DNA of 64,000 nt from Phycicoccus sp. CSK15P-2 (GTDB taxonomy: Bacteria; Actinomycetota; Actinomycetes; Actinomycetales; Dermatophilaceae), in assembly GCF_016888005.1 (NCBI RefSeq), contig NZ_JAFDVE010000009.1, positions 62,001 through 126,000 of the forward strand, given 5' to 3'. Shown here one piece after another: positions 36,900 through 46,608 of the stretch (positions are counted from its first letter, which is position 1; each line of letters starts with the position of its first letter). The notes beneath the pieces were generated by a model, which was given only the letters and a program-made list of their open reading frames with translations, was not told the origin of the DNA and ran no database searches. Position numbers and translations under genes: made by a program.

Positions 36900-37553
36900 G
36901 TGACGACGGACGGACCGCCGATCGGGGAACCTGCAGGTCAGGACAGTGCACCCGTCCCCGCAGAGGGGACGTACGACTTCGCGACCCGGACGTGGTCGTG
37001 GTCGCCGGAGATGTACGAGCTGCTCGGGCTGCGCGACGACGGACGTGACCCGAGCGAGCTCGTCTACGAACGGATGTTCCCCTCGGACCGCCCCACCGTC
37101 GAGGGTGTGCTCGCGCGGGCGATCGAGGACGCCGGCCCGTTCGCGGGGCAGTACCGGCTCCGGGGCGACGACGGCCGGGAGCGCTCCATCGCGTTCGTGG
37201 GGGACGTCGAACGCACCGCGGACGGGCGTCCGGCGCTGCTGCGGGGACTGGCCTTCGACGTGTCGGCCTCCGCGCGCCTGGCGTCCTCCGAGGCCGTCGC
37301 CGCTGCGACCGCCGACCGCGCCGCCATCGAGCAGGTCAAGGGTGCGCTGATGTTCACGTACGGGCTCGACGCCGACGCCGCCTTCGGGCTGCTGTCGCGC
37401 TACAGCCAACGGGCCAACGTCAAGGTGTCGACGGTGGCCCGGCGGGTCGCCGAGCTGCTCGCGGCCCAGGACGAGCCCGGGACGGAACACGCCCTGCTGC
37501 GCACCCTGGACCAGGCGCTGCACGGTGAGGGCGGCGTGGCCGACGCGGGCTGA
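36900..37553 (+). CDS. PAS-ANTAR RNA-binding regulator
   Basis: A 217-residue protein with a PAS-like sensor (about residues 20-120, FATRTWSWSPEMYELLGLRDDG through RTADGRPALLRGLAFDVS) and an ANTAR domain (about 135-185: AIEQVKGALMFTYGLDADAAFGLLSRYSQRANVKVSTVARRV). ANTAR domains bind paired RNA hexaloops and act as antiterminators. The PAS part presumably senses a small molecule or redox state. No histidine kinase or target hairpin is adjacent. GTG 36900 is preferred over ATG 36888 because CATGCT (36887-36892) lies 7 nt upstream of it and contains that ATG. Confidence 0.82.
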   Translation: MTTDGPPIGEPAGQDSAPVPAEGTYDFATRTWSWSPEMYELLGLRDDGRDPSELVYERMFPSDRPTVEGVLARAIEDAGPFAGQYRLRGDDGRERSIAFVGDVERTADGRPALLRGLAFDVSASARLASSEAVAAATADRAAIEQVKGALMFTYGLDADAAFGLLSRYSQRANVKVSTVARRVAELLAAQDEPGTEHALLRTLDQALHGEGGVADAG

Positions 37554-37607
37554 ACGGCGTCGGGCACACCGCGGTGGTCGCGCCGGGTGCATCCCTAGAC
37601 TTGGCGT

Positions 37608-38957
37608 ATGCCCGAGACCTCGACCGCAGCCATCCCGCGGCTCGACCTGCGCGGACGCCGCCCCGGCCTGCGGGAGCTGCGGGCCGCCCTCCCGCGCGCC
37701 GAGCTCGACGTCGACGCCGCGCTGGCCGCGGTCCGGCCGGTCGTCGAGGACGTCCGCGACCGCGGGGCCGCCGCCCTGTACGACGCCGCCGAGCGCTTCG
37801 ACGGCGTCGTCCCGCCCTCGCTGCGCGTGCCCGCCGAGGTCGTCGAGTCCGCGCTGGACACGCTCGACCCCGTGGTCCGGGCCGCGCTCGCCGAGGCCAT
37901 CCGCCGGGCCCGGCTCGTCCACGCCGACCAGCGGCGCACCGACGCCACGACCCGGGTCGTCGACGGCGGCACGGTCACCGAGCGCTGGGTGCCGGTCGAC
38001 CGCGTCGGCCTGTACGTCCCCGGTGGGCGCGCGGTGTACCCGAGCAGTGTCGTCATGAACGTCGTGCCCGCGCAGGAGGCCGGTGTGCCGAGCCTCGCCG
38101 TCGCGAGCCCGCCGCAGCGCGACCACGGCGGGTGGCCGCACCCGACCGTCCTCGCCGCCTGTGCCCTGCTCGGTGTCGACGAGGTCTACGCGGTCGGCGG
38201 CGCCCAGGCGGTCGCCGCGTTCGCGTACGGCTTCGAGGAGGGCGACGCGGTCTGCGAGCCGGTCGCGCTCGTCACCGGCCCCGGCAACATCTACGTGACG
38301 GCGGCCAAGCGGCTGCTCAAGGGCCTCATCGGCATCGACGCCGAAGCCGGGCCCACCGAGATCGCCGTGCTCGCCGACGCCACGGCCGACGCCGAGCACG
38401 TCGCGTCCGACCTCGTCTCGCAGGCCGAGCACGACCCGCTCGCGGCGGCGGTGCTCGTCACCGACAGCCCCGAGCTCGCCGAGGCCGTCGAGGCCGCGCT
38501 CGAGCGGCGCGTCGCTGCGACGAAGCACACCGAGCGGGTGGCGGAGGCGCTGCGGGGCCGGCAGTCGGCGGTCGTGCTCGTCGACGATGTCGAGGTCGGC
38601 CTCGACGTCGTCAACGCCTACGCGGCCGAGCACCTCGAGATCCACACCGCGGATGCCGCGGACGTCGCGGCCCGGGTGCGCAACGCCGGCGCGGTGTTCG
38701 TGGGCACGTGGGCGCCGGTGAGCCTCGGCGACTACTGCGCCGGGTCCAACCACGTGCTGCCGACCGGGGGGTGCGCCTGTCACAGCAGCGGCCTGTCGGT
38801 GCAGTCCTTCCTCCGGGGCATCCACGTCGTCGAGTACGACGAGGCGGCGCTGCGCGAGGTCGGGGGGCACGTGGTGTCCCTCGCCCGGGCCGAGGACCTG
38901 CCTGCCCACGGCGAGGCCGTCCTGGCCCGCGTCCCCGAGGTCGAGCCCGGCGTCTGA
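37608..38957 (+). CDS. hisD: Histidinol dehydrogenase
   Basis: Catalyses the last two oxidations of histidine synthesis, histidinol to histidine with 2 NAD. The 449-residue enzyme has the NAD and substrate blocks [71 protein letters not shown], and the zinc-site SNHVLPTGG near residue 387. TAGACT (37596-37601) ends 6 nt before the ATG, indicating a leaderless message. hisC, normally the next gene, lies 1.7 kb downstream behind two foreign-looking genes, so hisC has its own promoter. Confidence 0.96.
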   Translation: MPETSTAAIPRLDLRGRRPGLRELRAALPRAELDVDAALAAVRPVVEDVRDRGAAALYDAAERFDGVVPPSLRVPAEVVESALDTLDPVVRAALAEAIRRARLVHADQRRTDATTRVVDGGTVTERWVPVDRVGLYVPGGRAVYPSSVVMNVVPAQEAGVPSLAVASPPQRDHGGWPHPTVLAACALLGVDEVYAVGGAQAVAAFAYGFEEGDAVCEPVALVTGPGNIYVTAAKRLLKGLIGIDAEAGPTEIAVLADATADAEHVASDLVSQAEHDPLAAAVLVTDSPELAEAVEAALERRVAATKHTERVAEALRGRQSAVVLVDDVEVGLDVVNAYAAEHLEIHTADAADVAARVRNAGAVFVGTWAPVSLGDYCAGSNHVLPTGGCACHSSGLSVQSFLRGIHVVEYDEAALREVGGHVVSLARAEDLPAHGEAVLARVPEVEPGV

Positions 38958-39061
38958 CCCACCCGTCCCGCGAGGCTGTGGACGGTCGCGGCGTGGACGG
39001 GGTGTTGTTGGCTACGGTGTGTCGTCCATGGCTGCTGCAGGGGCGGTCGGGAAGGGGAGGC

Positions 39062-39658
39062 ATGCCGCTCTCTGGTCGGGTGTGGATGGTCGGTGCCGCT
39101 GTGGTGGCTGTGGTGGTGGCCGGCGGATGTACGGGGTCCGACGGTGCGGAGCCGTCCGGGTCGCCGGATGCGTCGTCGAACGCGAGTGGGTCGCCGTCTC
39201 CGACGTCGACACCGAGCCCGTCCGAGAGCGCGAGCGACGGTCCGGGGGTTCCGGTGGCGGCGCGGGAGCGGACGCCGGAGGGTGCCGAGGCGTTCGTGGA
39301 GTTCTTCTTCGAGCAGTTCAACGTGGCGTGGACCGAGCCTCGCCCTGGGTTGATCGAGTCGCTGAGCGACCCCGAGTGCCAGTTCTGCAAGAAGGCAGAG
39401 CAGGTCGCATCTGATCTCGACTCTCGCTCGGAGCGATACCAGACTGACGCGGTTCAGGTGGGAACGGCCAAGCCCTTTGGCGGTGCGCCGGAGCGTCAAC
39501 AGTTCCTCGAGATCGAGTTCAAGCAGCTTTCCAGCAAGATCGTTGACGAGGCCGGGGCGGTCGTTCGCACGTCGGATGCCAAAGTGAATCCCGCGTATCT
39601 CACAGTCGAGTGGGAATCGGGCGCGTGGAGGGTCCTTGAGCTGGAGCGAACTCAGTGA
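39062..39658 (+). CDS. DUF6318-like lipoprotein
   Basis: A 198-residue predicted lipoprotein. It has the signal MPLSGRVWMVGAAVVAVVVAGGC with lipobox VAGGC (Cys23), a Ser/Pro/Thr-rich spacer to about residue 65, and a compact domain from TPEGAEAFVEFFFEQFNVAWTEPRPGLIESL to the end. It contains a CQFC pair (PECQFCKK) that may form a disulfide. This layout resembles actinobacterial DUF6318 lipoproteins of unknown function. GGGAAGGGGAGG precedes the ATG. The gene uses many more A/T-ending codons than its neighbours and overlaps the next gene by 4 bp, so the pair forms a unit inserted between hisD and hisC. Confidence 0.78.
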   Translation: MPLSGRVWMVGAAVVAVVVAGGCTGSDGAEPSGSPDASSNASGSPSPTSTPSPSESASDGPGVPVAARERTPEGAEAFVEFFFEQFNVAWTEPRPGLIESLSDPECQFCKKAEQVASDLDSRSERYQTDAVQVGTAKPFGGAPERQQFLEIEFKQLSSKIVDEAGAVVRTSDAKVNPAYLTVEWESGAWRVLELERTQ

Positions 39659-40560
39659 ACATGCTGACGGCCGTATTGATGGCCAGCTCTGTCTGGATGG
39701 CGGCACCGAGCCCACCTCCGCCGCCCAGTGACGACGCAACGTCGTTGCTGACGGAGTCGGGCACTCGCGTGAAGACGATGAGCCGCGGCAGCACGAGGGC
39801 GCTGGCCGGGAGCTACTACGGCAATGTGGGCGCGGAGGGTCCGTTCCGTGACTATGCGGCGTTGTCGACGTGTGAGAGCCCGACGGCTGCTGATGTGGGT
39901 CGTGCGGAGGGTGTGCTGTGTGAGAGTGCGTTCACGCGGTGTATCGGTGCGTCCGGCGGTGGGGATGGTCCGGCGATGGTGGTGTTCTCGCGTGAGGTGG
40001 AGCGGGACGGCACGCCGGTGGCCGGGCCGGCGGGGCAGTGGGTGCGGATCGATGTGACGTGTTGGCCGGACCAGGTGCCGGGTGTGGGCAATGCGTTGAC
40101 GATGGCGATGATCCGGGAGGCGTTTCATGACACGGATTTCTCGGTGCCGACGGTGAACATCCAGCCGGAGGGTGATGTGACGTTGGTGAATCTGCCGACG
40201 TTCTTCGAGGTGGTGTTCCCGCGGGAGGGGTTCGGGCCGGGTGAGGTGGATCGTCCTGATCCGTCGCGGTTGATGGGGCATGCGGTGGAGGTGCGGCCGA
40301 AGGTGAAGAGTGTGACGTATTCGCTGGGTGAGACTGTGGTGGGGCCGACGCGTGACCTGGGTGGGCCGTACCCGGACGGGTCGGTGGTGCACTCGTACGG
40401 CAGTGCGGGTGAGCAGGTCGTGCGGGTGGATGTGGTGTACACGGGTCAGTTCCGGGTCGGGGGGAGTGGGTGGATCGACATCCCGGGTGAGGTCGACCTG
40501 GAGGGTGCGCCGGTGACGTTGACCGTGCGCGAGGCCAAGTCACGGCTCTACACACGCTGA
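39655..40560 (+). CDS. Exported or membrane-associated protein of unknown function
   Basis: A 301-residue protein starting at GTG inside the upstream stop. The N-terminus VNMLTAVLMASSVWMAAPSPPPPP is hydrophobic then proline-rich, like a signal peptide or short anchor. The rest is beta-rich without a recognised motif, except three Cys near residues 73-96 (STCESP, VLCESAF, RCIGAS) that could form disulfides, and a possible Ig/PKD-like C-terminal strand pattern (SYGSAGEQVVRVDVVYTGQFRV). Codons strongly favour GTG, GCG, GGT, GAT and CGT over the GTC, GCC, GGC, GAC, CGC used elsewhere, pointing to separate ancestry. No function can be assigned. Confidence 0.72.
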   Translation: MNMLTAVLMASSVWMAAPSPPPPPSDDATSLLTESGTRVKTMSRGSTRALAGSYYGNVGAEGPFRDYAALSTCESPTAADVGRAEGVLCESAFTRCIGASGGGDGPAMVVFSREVERDGTPVAGPAGQWVRIDVTCWPDQVPGVGNALTMAMIREAFHDTDFSVPTVNIQPEGDVTLVNLPTFFEVVFPREGFGPGEVDRPDPSRLMGHAVEVRPKVKSVTYSLGETVVGPTRDLGGPYPDGSVVHSYGSAGEQVVRVDVVYTGQFRVGGSGWIDIPGEVDLEGAPVTLTVREAKSRLYTR

Positions 40561-40649
40561 GCCCAGGTCCCGTCTCTCACTTCCGTCGACGGGGTGCGGC
40601 AGCCGGGGCTTCCGCCTGGCCCGGCGGCAGTCCTCCTAGACTGCTCGGC

Positions 40650-41774
40650 ATGGACCCTCGCGCCGTCGTCGAGTCGATGCTCCGGCCCGACCTGCGCGGC
40701 CGGACGGCCTACGGCGCACCCCAGCTCGACGTGCCGGTCGCGCTCAACACGAACGAGAACTCCTACCCGGTGCCGGACGCCGTGGTCGCCGCGATGACCC
40801 GGGCCGTCGAGGAGGCCGCCCGCGGGCTCAACCGCTACCCGGACCGTGAGTTCGTCCGTCTCCGTGAGGCGCTCGCGGGCTACCTGTCCCGCTCCGGGAC
40901 GACCGTGTCGGCCGACCAGGTCTGGGCAGGCAACGGCTCCAACGAGGTGCTGCTGCACCTGCTCCAGGCGTTCGGTGGCCCGGGGCGCACGGCGCTCGGC
41001 TTCACCCCGGCCTACTCGATGCACCCGATCATCACGACGACCACCGGGACCGCGTGGGTCGACGGGATGCGCGGCGGCGCCGATGCCGGACGCTTCGACC
41101 TCGACGCCGACGGCACCGTCGCCCAGGTCCTCGAGCACCGTCCGGACGTCGTCTTCCTGTGCTCCCCGAACAACCCGACCGGTACCGCCCTCGGGCTCGA
41201 CGTCGTCGAGGCCGTCCACGACGCGACCGGCGGACTCGTCGTCGTCGACGAGGCGTACGCAGAGTTCGCCCGGCCCGGGACCCCGAGCGCGCTCACGCTC
41301 CTGCAGGGCCGCCCTCGGCTCGTCGTCACGCGCACGATGAGCAAGGCCTTCGCCCTGGCCGGCGGACGCCTGGGCTACCTCGCCGCCGACCCCGCGCTCG
41401 CCGACGCGCTGCGCCTGGTCCGGATGCCGTACCACCTCTCGACCCCCACGCAGGCCGTGGCGCTCGCCGCGCTGTCGTACGCCGACCTCATGCTCGAGAC
41501 CGTCGGCGTCGTCAAGGACCAGCGCGACCGCATCGTCGACGCGCTGACCACGATGGGCCTCGACCCGGTGCCGAGCGACGCCAACTTCGTCCTCTTCGGT
41601 GGCCTCGCGGACAGCCACGAGACCTGGCGGGCGCTGCTCGACCGGGGCGTCCTCGTCCGCGACGTCGGCATCCCCCACTATCTTCGTGTCACGGCGGGGA
41701 CGCCGGAGGAGACCACGGCCTTCCTCGACGCCCTCGCAGCCCTCGTCCCGACCCACGTTGGAGCAGCCTCGTGA
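40650..41774 (+). CDS. hisC: Histidinol-phosphate aminotransferase
   Basis: A PLP aminotransferase of histidine synthesis that converts imidazole-acetol phosphate to histidinol phosphate. The 374-residue fold-type I enzyme has [10 protein letters not shown] at the N-terminus, [10 protein letters not shown] (PLP phosphate contact), [17 protein letters not shown] and the Schiff-base lysine in [22 protein letters not shown] (40637-40642) stands 7 nt before the ATG, so it has its own leaderless promoter after the inserted gene pair. The stop overlaps the hisB start. Confidence 0.95.
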   Translation: MDPRAVVESMLRPDLRGRTAYGAPQLDVPVALNTNENSYPVPDAVVAAMTRAVEEAARGLNRYPDREFVRLREALAGYLSRSGTTVSADQVWAGNGSNEVLLHLLQAFGGPGRTALGFTPAYSMHPIITTTTGTAWVDGMRGGADAGRFDLDADGTVAQVLEHRPDVVFLCSPNNPTGTALGLDVVEAVHDATGGLVVVDEAYAEFARPGTPSALTLLQGRPRLVVTRTMSKAFALAGGRLGYLAADPALADALRLVRMPYHLSTPTQAVALAALSYADLMLETVGVVKDQRDRIVDALTTMGLDPVPSDANFVLFGGLADSHETWRALLDRGVLVRDVGIPHYLRVTAGTPEETTAFLDALAALVPTHVGAAS

Positions 41775-42385
41775 GCACCGCCCCGACCCACCGCACCGCC
41801 ACGGTGCGCCGGGCCACGTCCGAGAGCAGTGTCGAGGTCACGGTCGACCTCGACGGCAGCGGTCGTGGGGAGGTGAGCACCGGCGTGCCGTTCTACGACC
41901 ACATGCTCCTGTCGCTCGCCAAGCACTCCCTGGTCGACCTCACGGTCCGGGCCGAGGGCGACACCCACGTCGACGCCCACCACACCGTCGAGGACGTCGC
42001 GATCGTGCTCGGCCAGGCCGTCCGCGAGGCCCTCGGCGACAAGTCGGGCATCGCGCGCTTCGGCGACGCCACCGTGCCGCTGGACGAGGCCCTGGTCCAG
42101 GCGGTCGTCGACGTCGCCGGGCGGCCCTACGTCGTCCACACCGGCGAGCCCGTAGGCCAGGAGCACGTCGTCATCGGCGGCCACTACGTCGGCTCGCTGA
42201 CCCGGCACGTCCTGGAGTCCTTCGCCTTCCACGCCCAGGTCGCCCTGCACGTGCGGGTGCTCTCCGGCCGCGACCCGCACCACGTCGTCGAGGCACAGTT
42301 CAAGGCGCTCGCGCGGGCGCTCCGCGCCGCCGTCGCCCGTGACCCACGGGTCGAGGGCGTGCCGAGCGCGAAGGGTGCGCTCTAA
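41771..42385 (+). CDS. hisB: Imidazoleglycerol-phosphate dehydratase
   Basis: A 204-residue manganese-dependent dehydratase of histidine synthesis, monofunctional (no phosphatase domain). Metal-binding histidine clusters appear in [29 protein letters not shown] and the mirrored second half ([34 protein letters not shown]), reflecting the family's internal duplication. The GTG start overlaps the hisC stop. Confidence 0.96.
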   Translation: MSTAPTHRTATVRRATSESSVEVTVDLDGSGRGEVSTGVPFYDHMLLSLAKHSLVDLTVRAEGDTHVDAHHTVEDVAIVLGQAVREALGDKSGIARFGDATVPLDEALVQAVVDVAGRPYVVHTGEPVGQEHVVIGGHYVGSLTRHVLESFAFHAQVALHVRVLSGRDPHHVVEAQFKALARALRAAVARDPRVEGVPSAKGAL

Positions 42386-42389
42386 GCCC

Positions 42390-43061
42390 GTGGCCGACGA
42401 CTCCCGGAGCGACCCGGGGCACGGGCTGCTGCTCGTGCGGCGGTCCCCGGCGGCCGTCGCGCGGTGGCTCCGCCGTGGTCTCGTGAGTGCCACGGTCGCA
42501 CCGCTCGGGGAGTGGACCGGCGTCACCGTCGCCGAGGACTCGGCGCGGACCTCTGCGCCGTTCGACACCGCCCTCGAGGTCCTCGCCGCCCGGCCGGTAC
42601 CGCGCCGCGGGCGTCCGGCCCTCGGCTTCTTCCACATGCACGGCCGCGCGGCGGTCACCCTGCACGCGGGCGGACTGTCCCGGACCCAGCGGTGGCTGGT
42701 GTGGCAGCCGAAGGTCGGGGTCGTCGAGACGCCGTCGCTGCCCCGCCTGGGGCTGCCGGCCCTCGTGGCCGCCGCCGGCTCGCCCTCCGGGGTCCAGCCG
42801 CGTGACCTCGCCACCGTGCTCCGCTCCGGGGAGGGCGACCCGCTCGACGTCCTCGTCACCGTGCTCCGTCTGCTGCACCTGCCGGGCCGCGAGCTCCTCC
42901 TGCGGCGCGACGCGACCGGTGCGAGCGACGTGGAACCGTCCGGGCGCGGGGTCGCCGCGTTCGACCGGCTCGTCGCCGAGGAGGCCCAGCAGCGCGCCGA
43001 GTGGGAGGCCGCCTGGGGCGGTCGTCCGCCCGGCGCCGGCTCCGCACGGGAGGCCCGATGA
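42390..43061 (+). CDS. Hypothetical protein between hisB and hisH
   Basis: A 223-residue protein without a recognised domain. It begins [31 protein letters not shown], has [34 protein letters not shown] in the middle, and ends in a charged helix. It lies 4 bp behind hisB and overlaps hisH by 4 bp (ATGA), so it is translated with the histidine genes. GC content and codon use match its neighbours, unlike the pair at 39-40.5 kb. A role in histidine synthesis or its control is possible but nothing in the sequence shows it. The GTG start at 42390 is the only near-stop start with a ribosome site (AAGGG). Confidence 0.72.
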   Translation: MADDSRSDPGHGLLLVRRSPAAVARWLRRGLVSATVAPLGEWTGVTVAEDSARTSAPFDTALEVLAARPVPRRGRPALGFFHMHGRAAVTLHAGGLSRTQRWLVWQPKVGVVETPSLPRLGLPALVAAAGSPSGVQPRDLATVLRSGEGDPLDVLVTVLRLLHLPGRELLLRRDATGASDVEPSGRGVAAFDRLVAEEAQQRAEWEAAWGGRPPGAGSAREAR

Positions 43062-43693
43062 ACCCGTCCGTCGTCGTGCTCGACCACGGCAGCGGCAACG
43101 TCCGTTCGGCGGTCCGTGCACTCGAGCACGTCGGGGCTCGCGTCACGCTCACCGGCGACCGCACGGCGGCGATCGAGGCCGACGGCCTCTTCGTCCCCGG
43201 CGTGGGCAACTTCCACGCTTGCATGGCCGGTCTGGCGGCGGCCGAGGGCCCCGACATCATCGCCCGGCGGCTCGCCGGCAGCCGGCCCGTGCTCGGGGTC
43301 TGCGTGGGCATGCAGGTCATGTTCGACGGCTCCACCGAGCCGAGCGTCGCCCCGGTCCCGGGCGTCGGGGAGTGGCCCGGTGCGGTCTCCAGGCTGCGCG
43401 CCGAGGTCGTCCCGCACATGGGCTGGTCCACCGTGGAGGTCCCGGAGGGGTCGAGGCTGTTCGCCGGCGTCGAGGCGGAGCGCTTCTACTTCGTCCACTC
43501 GTACGCGGCGCACACCTGGGACCTCCCGCCGGCCGACGGGCCCGTGGCCGCCCCTCTGGTCACCTGGGCCACGCACGGCGAGCGGTTCGTCGCGGCCGTC
43601 GAGAACGGCGCGCTCGCCGCCACCCAGTTCCACCCCGAGAAGTCGGGGGCTGCCGGCCTCGCGCTGCTCCGGAACTGGGTCCGCTCGCTCTGA
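43058..43693 (+). CDS. hisH: Imidazole glycerol phosphate synthase, glutamine amidotransferase subunit
   Basis: A 211-residue class I glutaminase that delivers ammonia to HisF. The catalytic triad is visible: C82 in GVCVGMQ, and H192 and E194 in TQFHPEKSG. The oxyanion-region PGVGNF is near residue 48. HisF, its synthase partner, is not in the window. The hisF gene normally follows hisA/priA but is absent here. Start ATG 43058 overlaps the upstream gene's stop. Confidence 0.95.
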   Translation: MNPSVVVLDHGSGNVRSAVRALEHVGARVTLTGDRTAAIEADGLFVPGVGNFHACMAGLAAAEGPDIIARRLAGSRPVLGVCVGMQVMFDGSTEPSVAPVPGVGEWPGAVSRLRAEVVPHMGWSTVEVPEGSRLFAGVEAERFYFVHSYAAHTWDLPPADGPVAAPLVTWATHGERFVAAVENGALAATQFHPEKSGAAGLALLRNWVRSL

Positions 43694-43843
43694 CCCTGCG
43701 CGATATCGCAGCCCCGCGGGATCGGCTGACCCCAGGGACATGTCACTCCCGTCCGCCCCGGTGGGGACGCGGACCCGCGGACGGGGCGGCGAGGTCACCG
43801 GGCAGACTGGTCCCCGCTCGCCCACCGACCCCGGGAGGACTCC

Positions 43844-44593
43844 GTGACCGACGCCGCGCCCGAACAGCCACGTCTGCAGCTCCTGCCCGCCGTCGACGTC
43901 GTCGAGGGCCGGGCCGTCCAGCTCGTCCAGGGCGTCGCCGGGTCCGGCGGCGAGTTCGGCGACCCCGTCGCGGCGGCACTGCGCTGGCAGGACGAGGGGA
44001 GCGAGTGGCTGCACCTCGTCGACCTCGACGCCGCGTTCGGGCGGGGCAGCAACGCCGACCTCCTCGCCGAGATCGTCGGCCGGCTCGACATCGATGTCGA
44101 GATGAGCGGCGGCATCCGTGACGAGGAGTCCCTCGCCCGCGCGCTCGCCACCGGCTGCCGTCGGGTGAACGTCGGCACCGCCGCGCTCGAGGACCCCGAG
44201 TGGACCGCCCGGGCCATCGCCGAGCACGGCGACCGCGTGGCCGTCGGCCTCGACGTCCGCGGCACCACGCTCGCCGCCCGCGGCTGGACGAGCGAGGGAG
44301 GCGACCTCTGGGAAACCCTCGAGCGTCTGGACCGCGAGGGATGTGCCCGCTACGTGGTCACCGACGTCGCCAAGGACGGGATGATGAAAGGGCCCAACGT
44401 CGACCTGCTCCGGGACGTGTGTGCGCGCACCGACCGCCCGGTCGTGGCGTCCGGGGGCATCTCGACCCTCGACGACGTCGCGGCGGTGCGGGCGCTCGTC
44501 GGGGACGGGGTCGAGGGCGCGATCGTGGGGTCGGCCCTGTACCGCGGCGCGTTCACCCTGCCCGAGGCCCTCGAGCTCGCCGGCCAACCCTGA
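43844..44593 (+). CDS. priA: Phosphoribosyl isomerase A (bifunctional HisA/TrpF)
   Basis: A beta/alpha-barrel isomerase that in actinobacteria serves both histidine (ProFAR isomerisation) and tryptophan (PRA isomerisation) synthesis. The 249 residues show the first catalytic Asp (D18, [15 protein letters not shown]), GGIRDEESL phosphate loop, the second Asp in [15 protein letters not shown], and SGGISTLDD. Actinobacteria usually lack a separate trpF, which is why PriA is the likelier label. No test of that is possible in this window. GGGAGGAC precedes the GTG, and CAGACT lies about 40 nt upstream as a possible -10. Confidence 0.92.
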   Translation: MTDAAPEQPRLQLLPAVDVVEGRAVQLVQGVAGSGGEFGDPVAAALRWQDEGSEWLHLVDLDAAFGRGSNADLLAEIVGRLDIDVEMSGGIRDEESLARALATGCRRVNVGTAALEDPEWTARAIAEHGDRVAVGLDVRGTTLAARGWTSEGGDLWETLERLDREGCARYVVTDVAKDGMMKGPNVDLLRDVCARTDRPVVASGGISTLDDVAAVRALVGDGVEGAIVGSALYRGAFTLPEALELAGQP

Positions 44594-44632
44594 GCAGGAC
44601 GCGGCCGCAGCAGGGTCGGTAGCGTGACGGCG

Positions 44633-45382
44633 ATGCCGTCCGACCAGCCGCACCCGTCGCGCGAGGCCACCGACTCCGCGGGCACCCCCTGGGTGGCCCG
44701 GGATCTCTCCGCCTCGGGCTTCGAGACCGACACGGGAGATGCGGACCCGGTGCTGGCTGCCGCGCTGTCGGCCGGACCGGACGACCTCGGGCTCATGCGG
44801 GCCGTCGAACAGGCGCGTCTCGTCGTCCCCGTCGTCGCCGAGCCCGGCGGGGTCGACGCGAGCGGTGGTCCTGCGGTCGAGAAGAGCGCCGACATGGCGG
44901 TGGTCACCCTCGTGGCGCCCGACGGACGGCGGGCCCTGCCCGTGTTCACCGGCACGTCCTCGCTCGCCGCGTGGGACCCGGGTGCCCGACCGGTGCCGGT
45001 CACCGCCGCCCGGGCGGCCCAGGCCGCCGTGTCGGAGGGCTGCGACGTCCTCGTCCTCGACGTCGCCGGGCCGGCCACCGTGGTGCTGCGCCCCTCGATG
45101 CTGTGGGCCCTGGCGCAGCAGCGTCCCTGGGAGCCGGCGCACACCGACGCCGTCGTCGCCCGGGGAGTCACCGCGGCAGTGGCCCGCGAGGCCGACGTCG
45201 TGGACCACGCGATCGAGGAGGGGACGCCCGAGGGGGAGGGGGTCCTCGGCATCGTGCTCCGCCTGCGGCCCGGCCTCGCCCCGGAGCACGTCCGGGAGGT
45301 CGCGACCCGGGTCGGGGAGCGGCTCGCGACCGACGGTGAGCTCCGCGCGCGCGTCGACGGCCTGGCCTTCCGGATCGTCTGA
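44633..45382 (+). CDS. SseB-like protein
   Basis: A 249-residue protein with an SseB N-terminal domain (about residues 35-130: [31 protein letters not shown], then [34 protein letters not shown]) and a conserved C-terminal region. SseB family members are of unclear function. Some are enhancer proteins or antitoxin/immunity-like. Actinobacterial members often lie near infC and priA, as here. ATG 44633 is chosen because TAGCGT (44620-44625) stands 7 nt upstream. The GTG at 44624 overlaps that element. Confidence 0.8.
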   Translation: MPSDQPHPSREATDSAGTPWVARDLSASGFETDTGDADPVLAAALSAGPDDLGLMRAVEQARLVVPVVAEPGGVDASGGPAVEKSADMAVVTLVAPDGRRALPVFTGTSSLAAWDPGARPVPVTAARAAQAAVSEGCDVLVLDVAGPATVVLRPSMLWALAQQRPWEPAHTDAVVARGVTAAVAREADVVDHAIEEGTPEGEGVLGIVLRLRPGLAPEHVREVATRVGERLATDGELRARVDGLAFRIV

Positions 45383-45674
45383 CGCAGTCACCGGGGAAAG
45401 GACGGGAATTTCCCGGGCCCGCGCGGCGCTGGTAGTCTTGTCCACCGACCGGCCGCTCCAGCACGGGGCGGCGAGCAAGAGAAGCCCCGCTTCCACCCGC
45501 GTCGACCAGGAGGTCGCCGGGTTCCCGGTCCGTGACGAGGCGTCACGCGCATCTCCTGGGATGTGCCGTGGGGTCCCGCCCGGGCCGGACGGAACCAGGC
45601 TCCTCGCGCACCGGCCGCGAGGAGCCTTTCTCGTTGCCTCCGGTCACCGCCGACATCCGACGAAGGAGAAACAC
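45383..45674 (+). promoter_or_regulatory. infC leader with intrinsic-terminator-like attenuator
   Basis: 292 bp without a gene. TAGTCT (45433-45438) is the likely -10, giving a leader of roughly 230 nt. Within it, 45597-45635 holds GGCTCCTCGCG and its exact complement around a 7-nt loop, followed by TTTCTCGTT, one of the few stems in this window with a T-rich tail. Upstream GGGGC...GCCCC segments could form alternative pairings. A terminator placed before infC suggests attenuation of infC-rpmI-rplT, as known for the L20-controlled Bacillus operon. The ligand here is unknown. Confidence 0.65.
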
Positions 45675-46313
45675 ATCAGCGAGCCACGTATCAACGACCG
45701 CATCCGGGTCCCCGAGGTGCGGTTGGTCGGCCCCAACGGCGAGCAGGTCGGCATCGTCCGCGTCGAGGACGCGCTCCGCCTCGCAGCGGAGGCGGACCTC
45801 GACCTCGTCGAGGTCGCCCCGATGGCCAAGCCGCCCGTCGCCAAGCTCATGGACTACGGCAAGTACAAGTACGAAGCCGCCATGAAGGCCCGTGAGGCAC
45901 GCAAGAACCAGGTCAACACGGTCATCAAGGAGATCAAGCTCCGTCCGAAGATCGACCCGCACGACTACGGCACGAAGAAGGGCCACGTCGTCCGGTTCCT
46001 CGGCGGCGGTGACAAGGTCAAGGTGACGATCATGTTCCGCGGTCGCGAGCAGTCCCGTCCCGAGCTCGGGTTCCGGCTGCTGCAGCGGCTCGCCGAGGAC
46101 GTCGCGGAGCTCGGCACCGTCGAGTCCCAGCCGAAGCAGGACGGCCGCAACATGGTCATGGTCCTCGCGCCGACGAAGAAGAAGGCGCAGGCGATGGCCG
46201 AGCAGCGTCGCCGCCGTGACGAGGCCAAGGACCAGTCGGCATCCGAGCCGGACGTCGCCGAGGCGCCCGAGGCCGCGACCGCCGAGGCGCCCGAGGCCGC
46301 CGACGCGGGCTGA
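45675..46313 (+). CDS. infC: Translation initiation factor IF-3 with AUC start
   Basis: IF-3 binds the 30S subunit and rejects incorrect start codons. The 212-residue protein has [26 protein letters not shown] (N-domain), a [21 protein letters not shown] linker and the C-domain ([25 protein letters not shown]). An Ala/Glu/Pro tail of about 30 residues is typical of actinobacteria. No ATG/GTG/TTG exists at the proper place. The codon ATC at 45675, 6 nt after AAGGAGAA, is the start, giving (M)SEPRIND. infC genes commonly use AUU or AUC so that IF-3 limits its own synthesis. Confidence 0.93.
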   Translation: MSEPRINDRIRVPEVRLVGPNGEQVGIVRVEDALRLAAEADLDLVEVAPMAKPPVAKLMDYGKYKYEAAMKAREARKNQVNTVIKEIKLRPKIDPHDYGTKKGHVVRFLGGGDKVKVTIMFRGREQSRPELGFRLLQRLAEDVAELGTVESQPKQDGRNMVMVLAPTKKKAQAMAEQRRRRDEAKDQSASEPDVAEAPEAATAEAPEAADAG

Positions 46314-46362
46314 GCCCGCCCCACGAACCCCCGACAGCACACCACGCAAGGAGATCGGCACG

Positions 46363-46557
46363 ATGCCGAAGAACAAGACGCACAGCGGCGCCAAGAAGCG
46401 TTTCCGGGTCACCGGCTCGGGCAAGGTCATGCGCGAGCAGGCCGGCCACGTCCACAAGTTCCACGAGAAGACCCCGCAGAAGGCCCGTCGCCTCTCCAAG
46501 GACGTCGTCGTCTCGGCCGCGGACACCAAGAAGGTCAAGAAGCTCCTCGGCAAGTGA
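46363..46557 (+). CDS. rpmI: 50S ribosomal protein bL35
   Basis: A 64-residue basic ribosomal protein: MPKNKTHSGAKKRFRVTGSG at the N-terminus, HKFHEKTPQKARRL in the middle, and KKVKKLLGK at the end. AAGGAG lies 9 nt before the ATG. Second gene of the infC-rpmI-rplT operon. Confidence 0.97.
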   Translation: MPKNKTHSGAKKRFRVTGSGKVMREQAGHVHKFHEKTPQKARRLSKDVVVSAADTKKVKKLLGK

Positions 46558-46608
46558 GCCGACCCCACCATCCACTGACGTCGTAGAAGCAGAACAAGGA
46601 GAACTCAC

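Noticed and set aside
43694-43843. A regulatory RNA between hisH and priA.
   Set aside because: Several overlapping GC-rich stems are possible, but none is clearly preferred. With GC this high they are expected by chance.
41678-45496. A 1272-codon open frame on the minus strand across the his genes.
   Set aside because: It is antisense to well-identified hisC, hisB, hisH and priA. Its translation is Arg/Ala/Gly/Asp-rich low complexity with no domain. High GC makes such shadow frames common, as also across katG and aceE.
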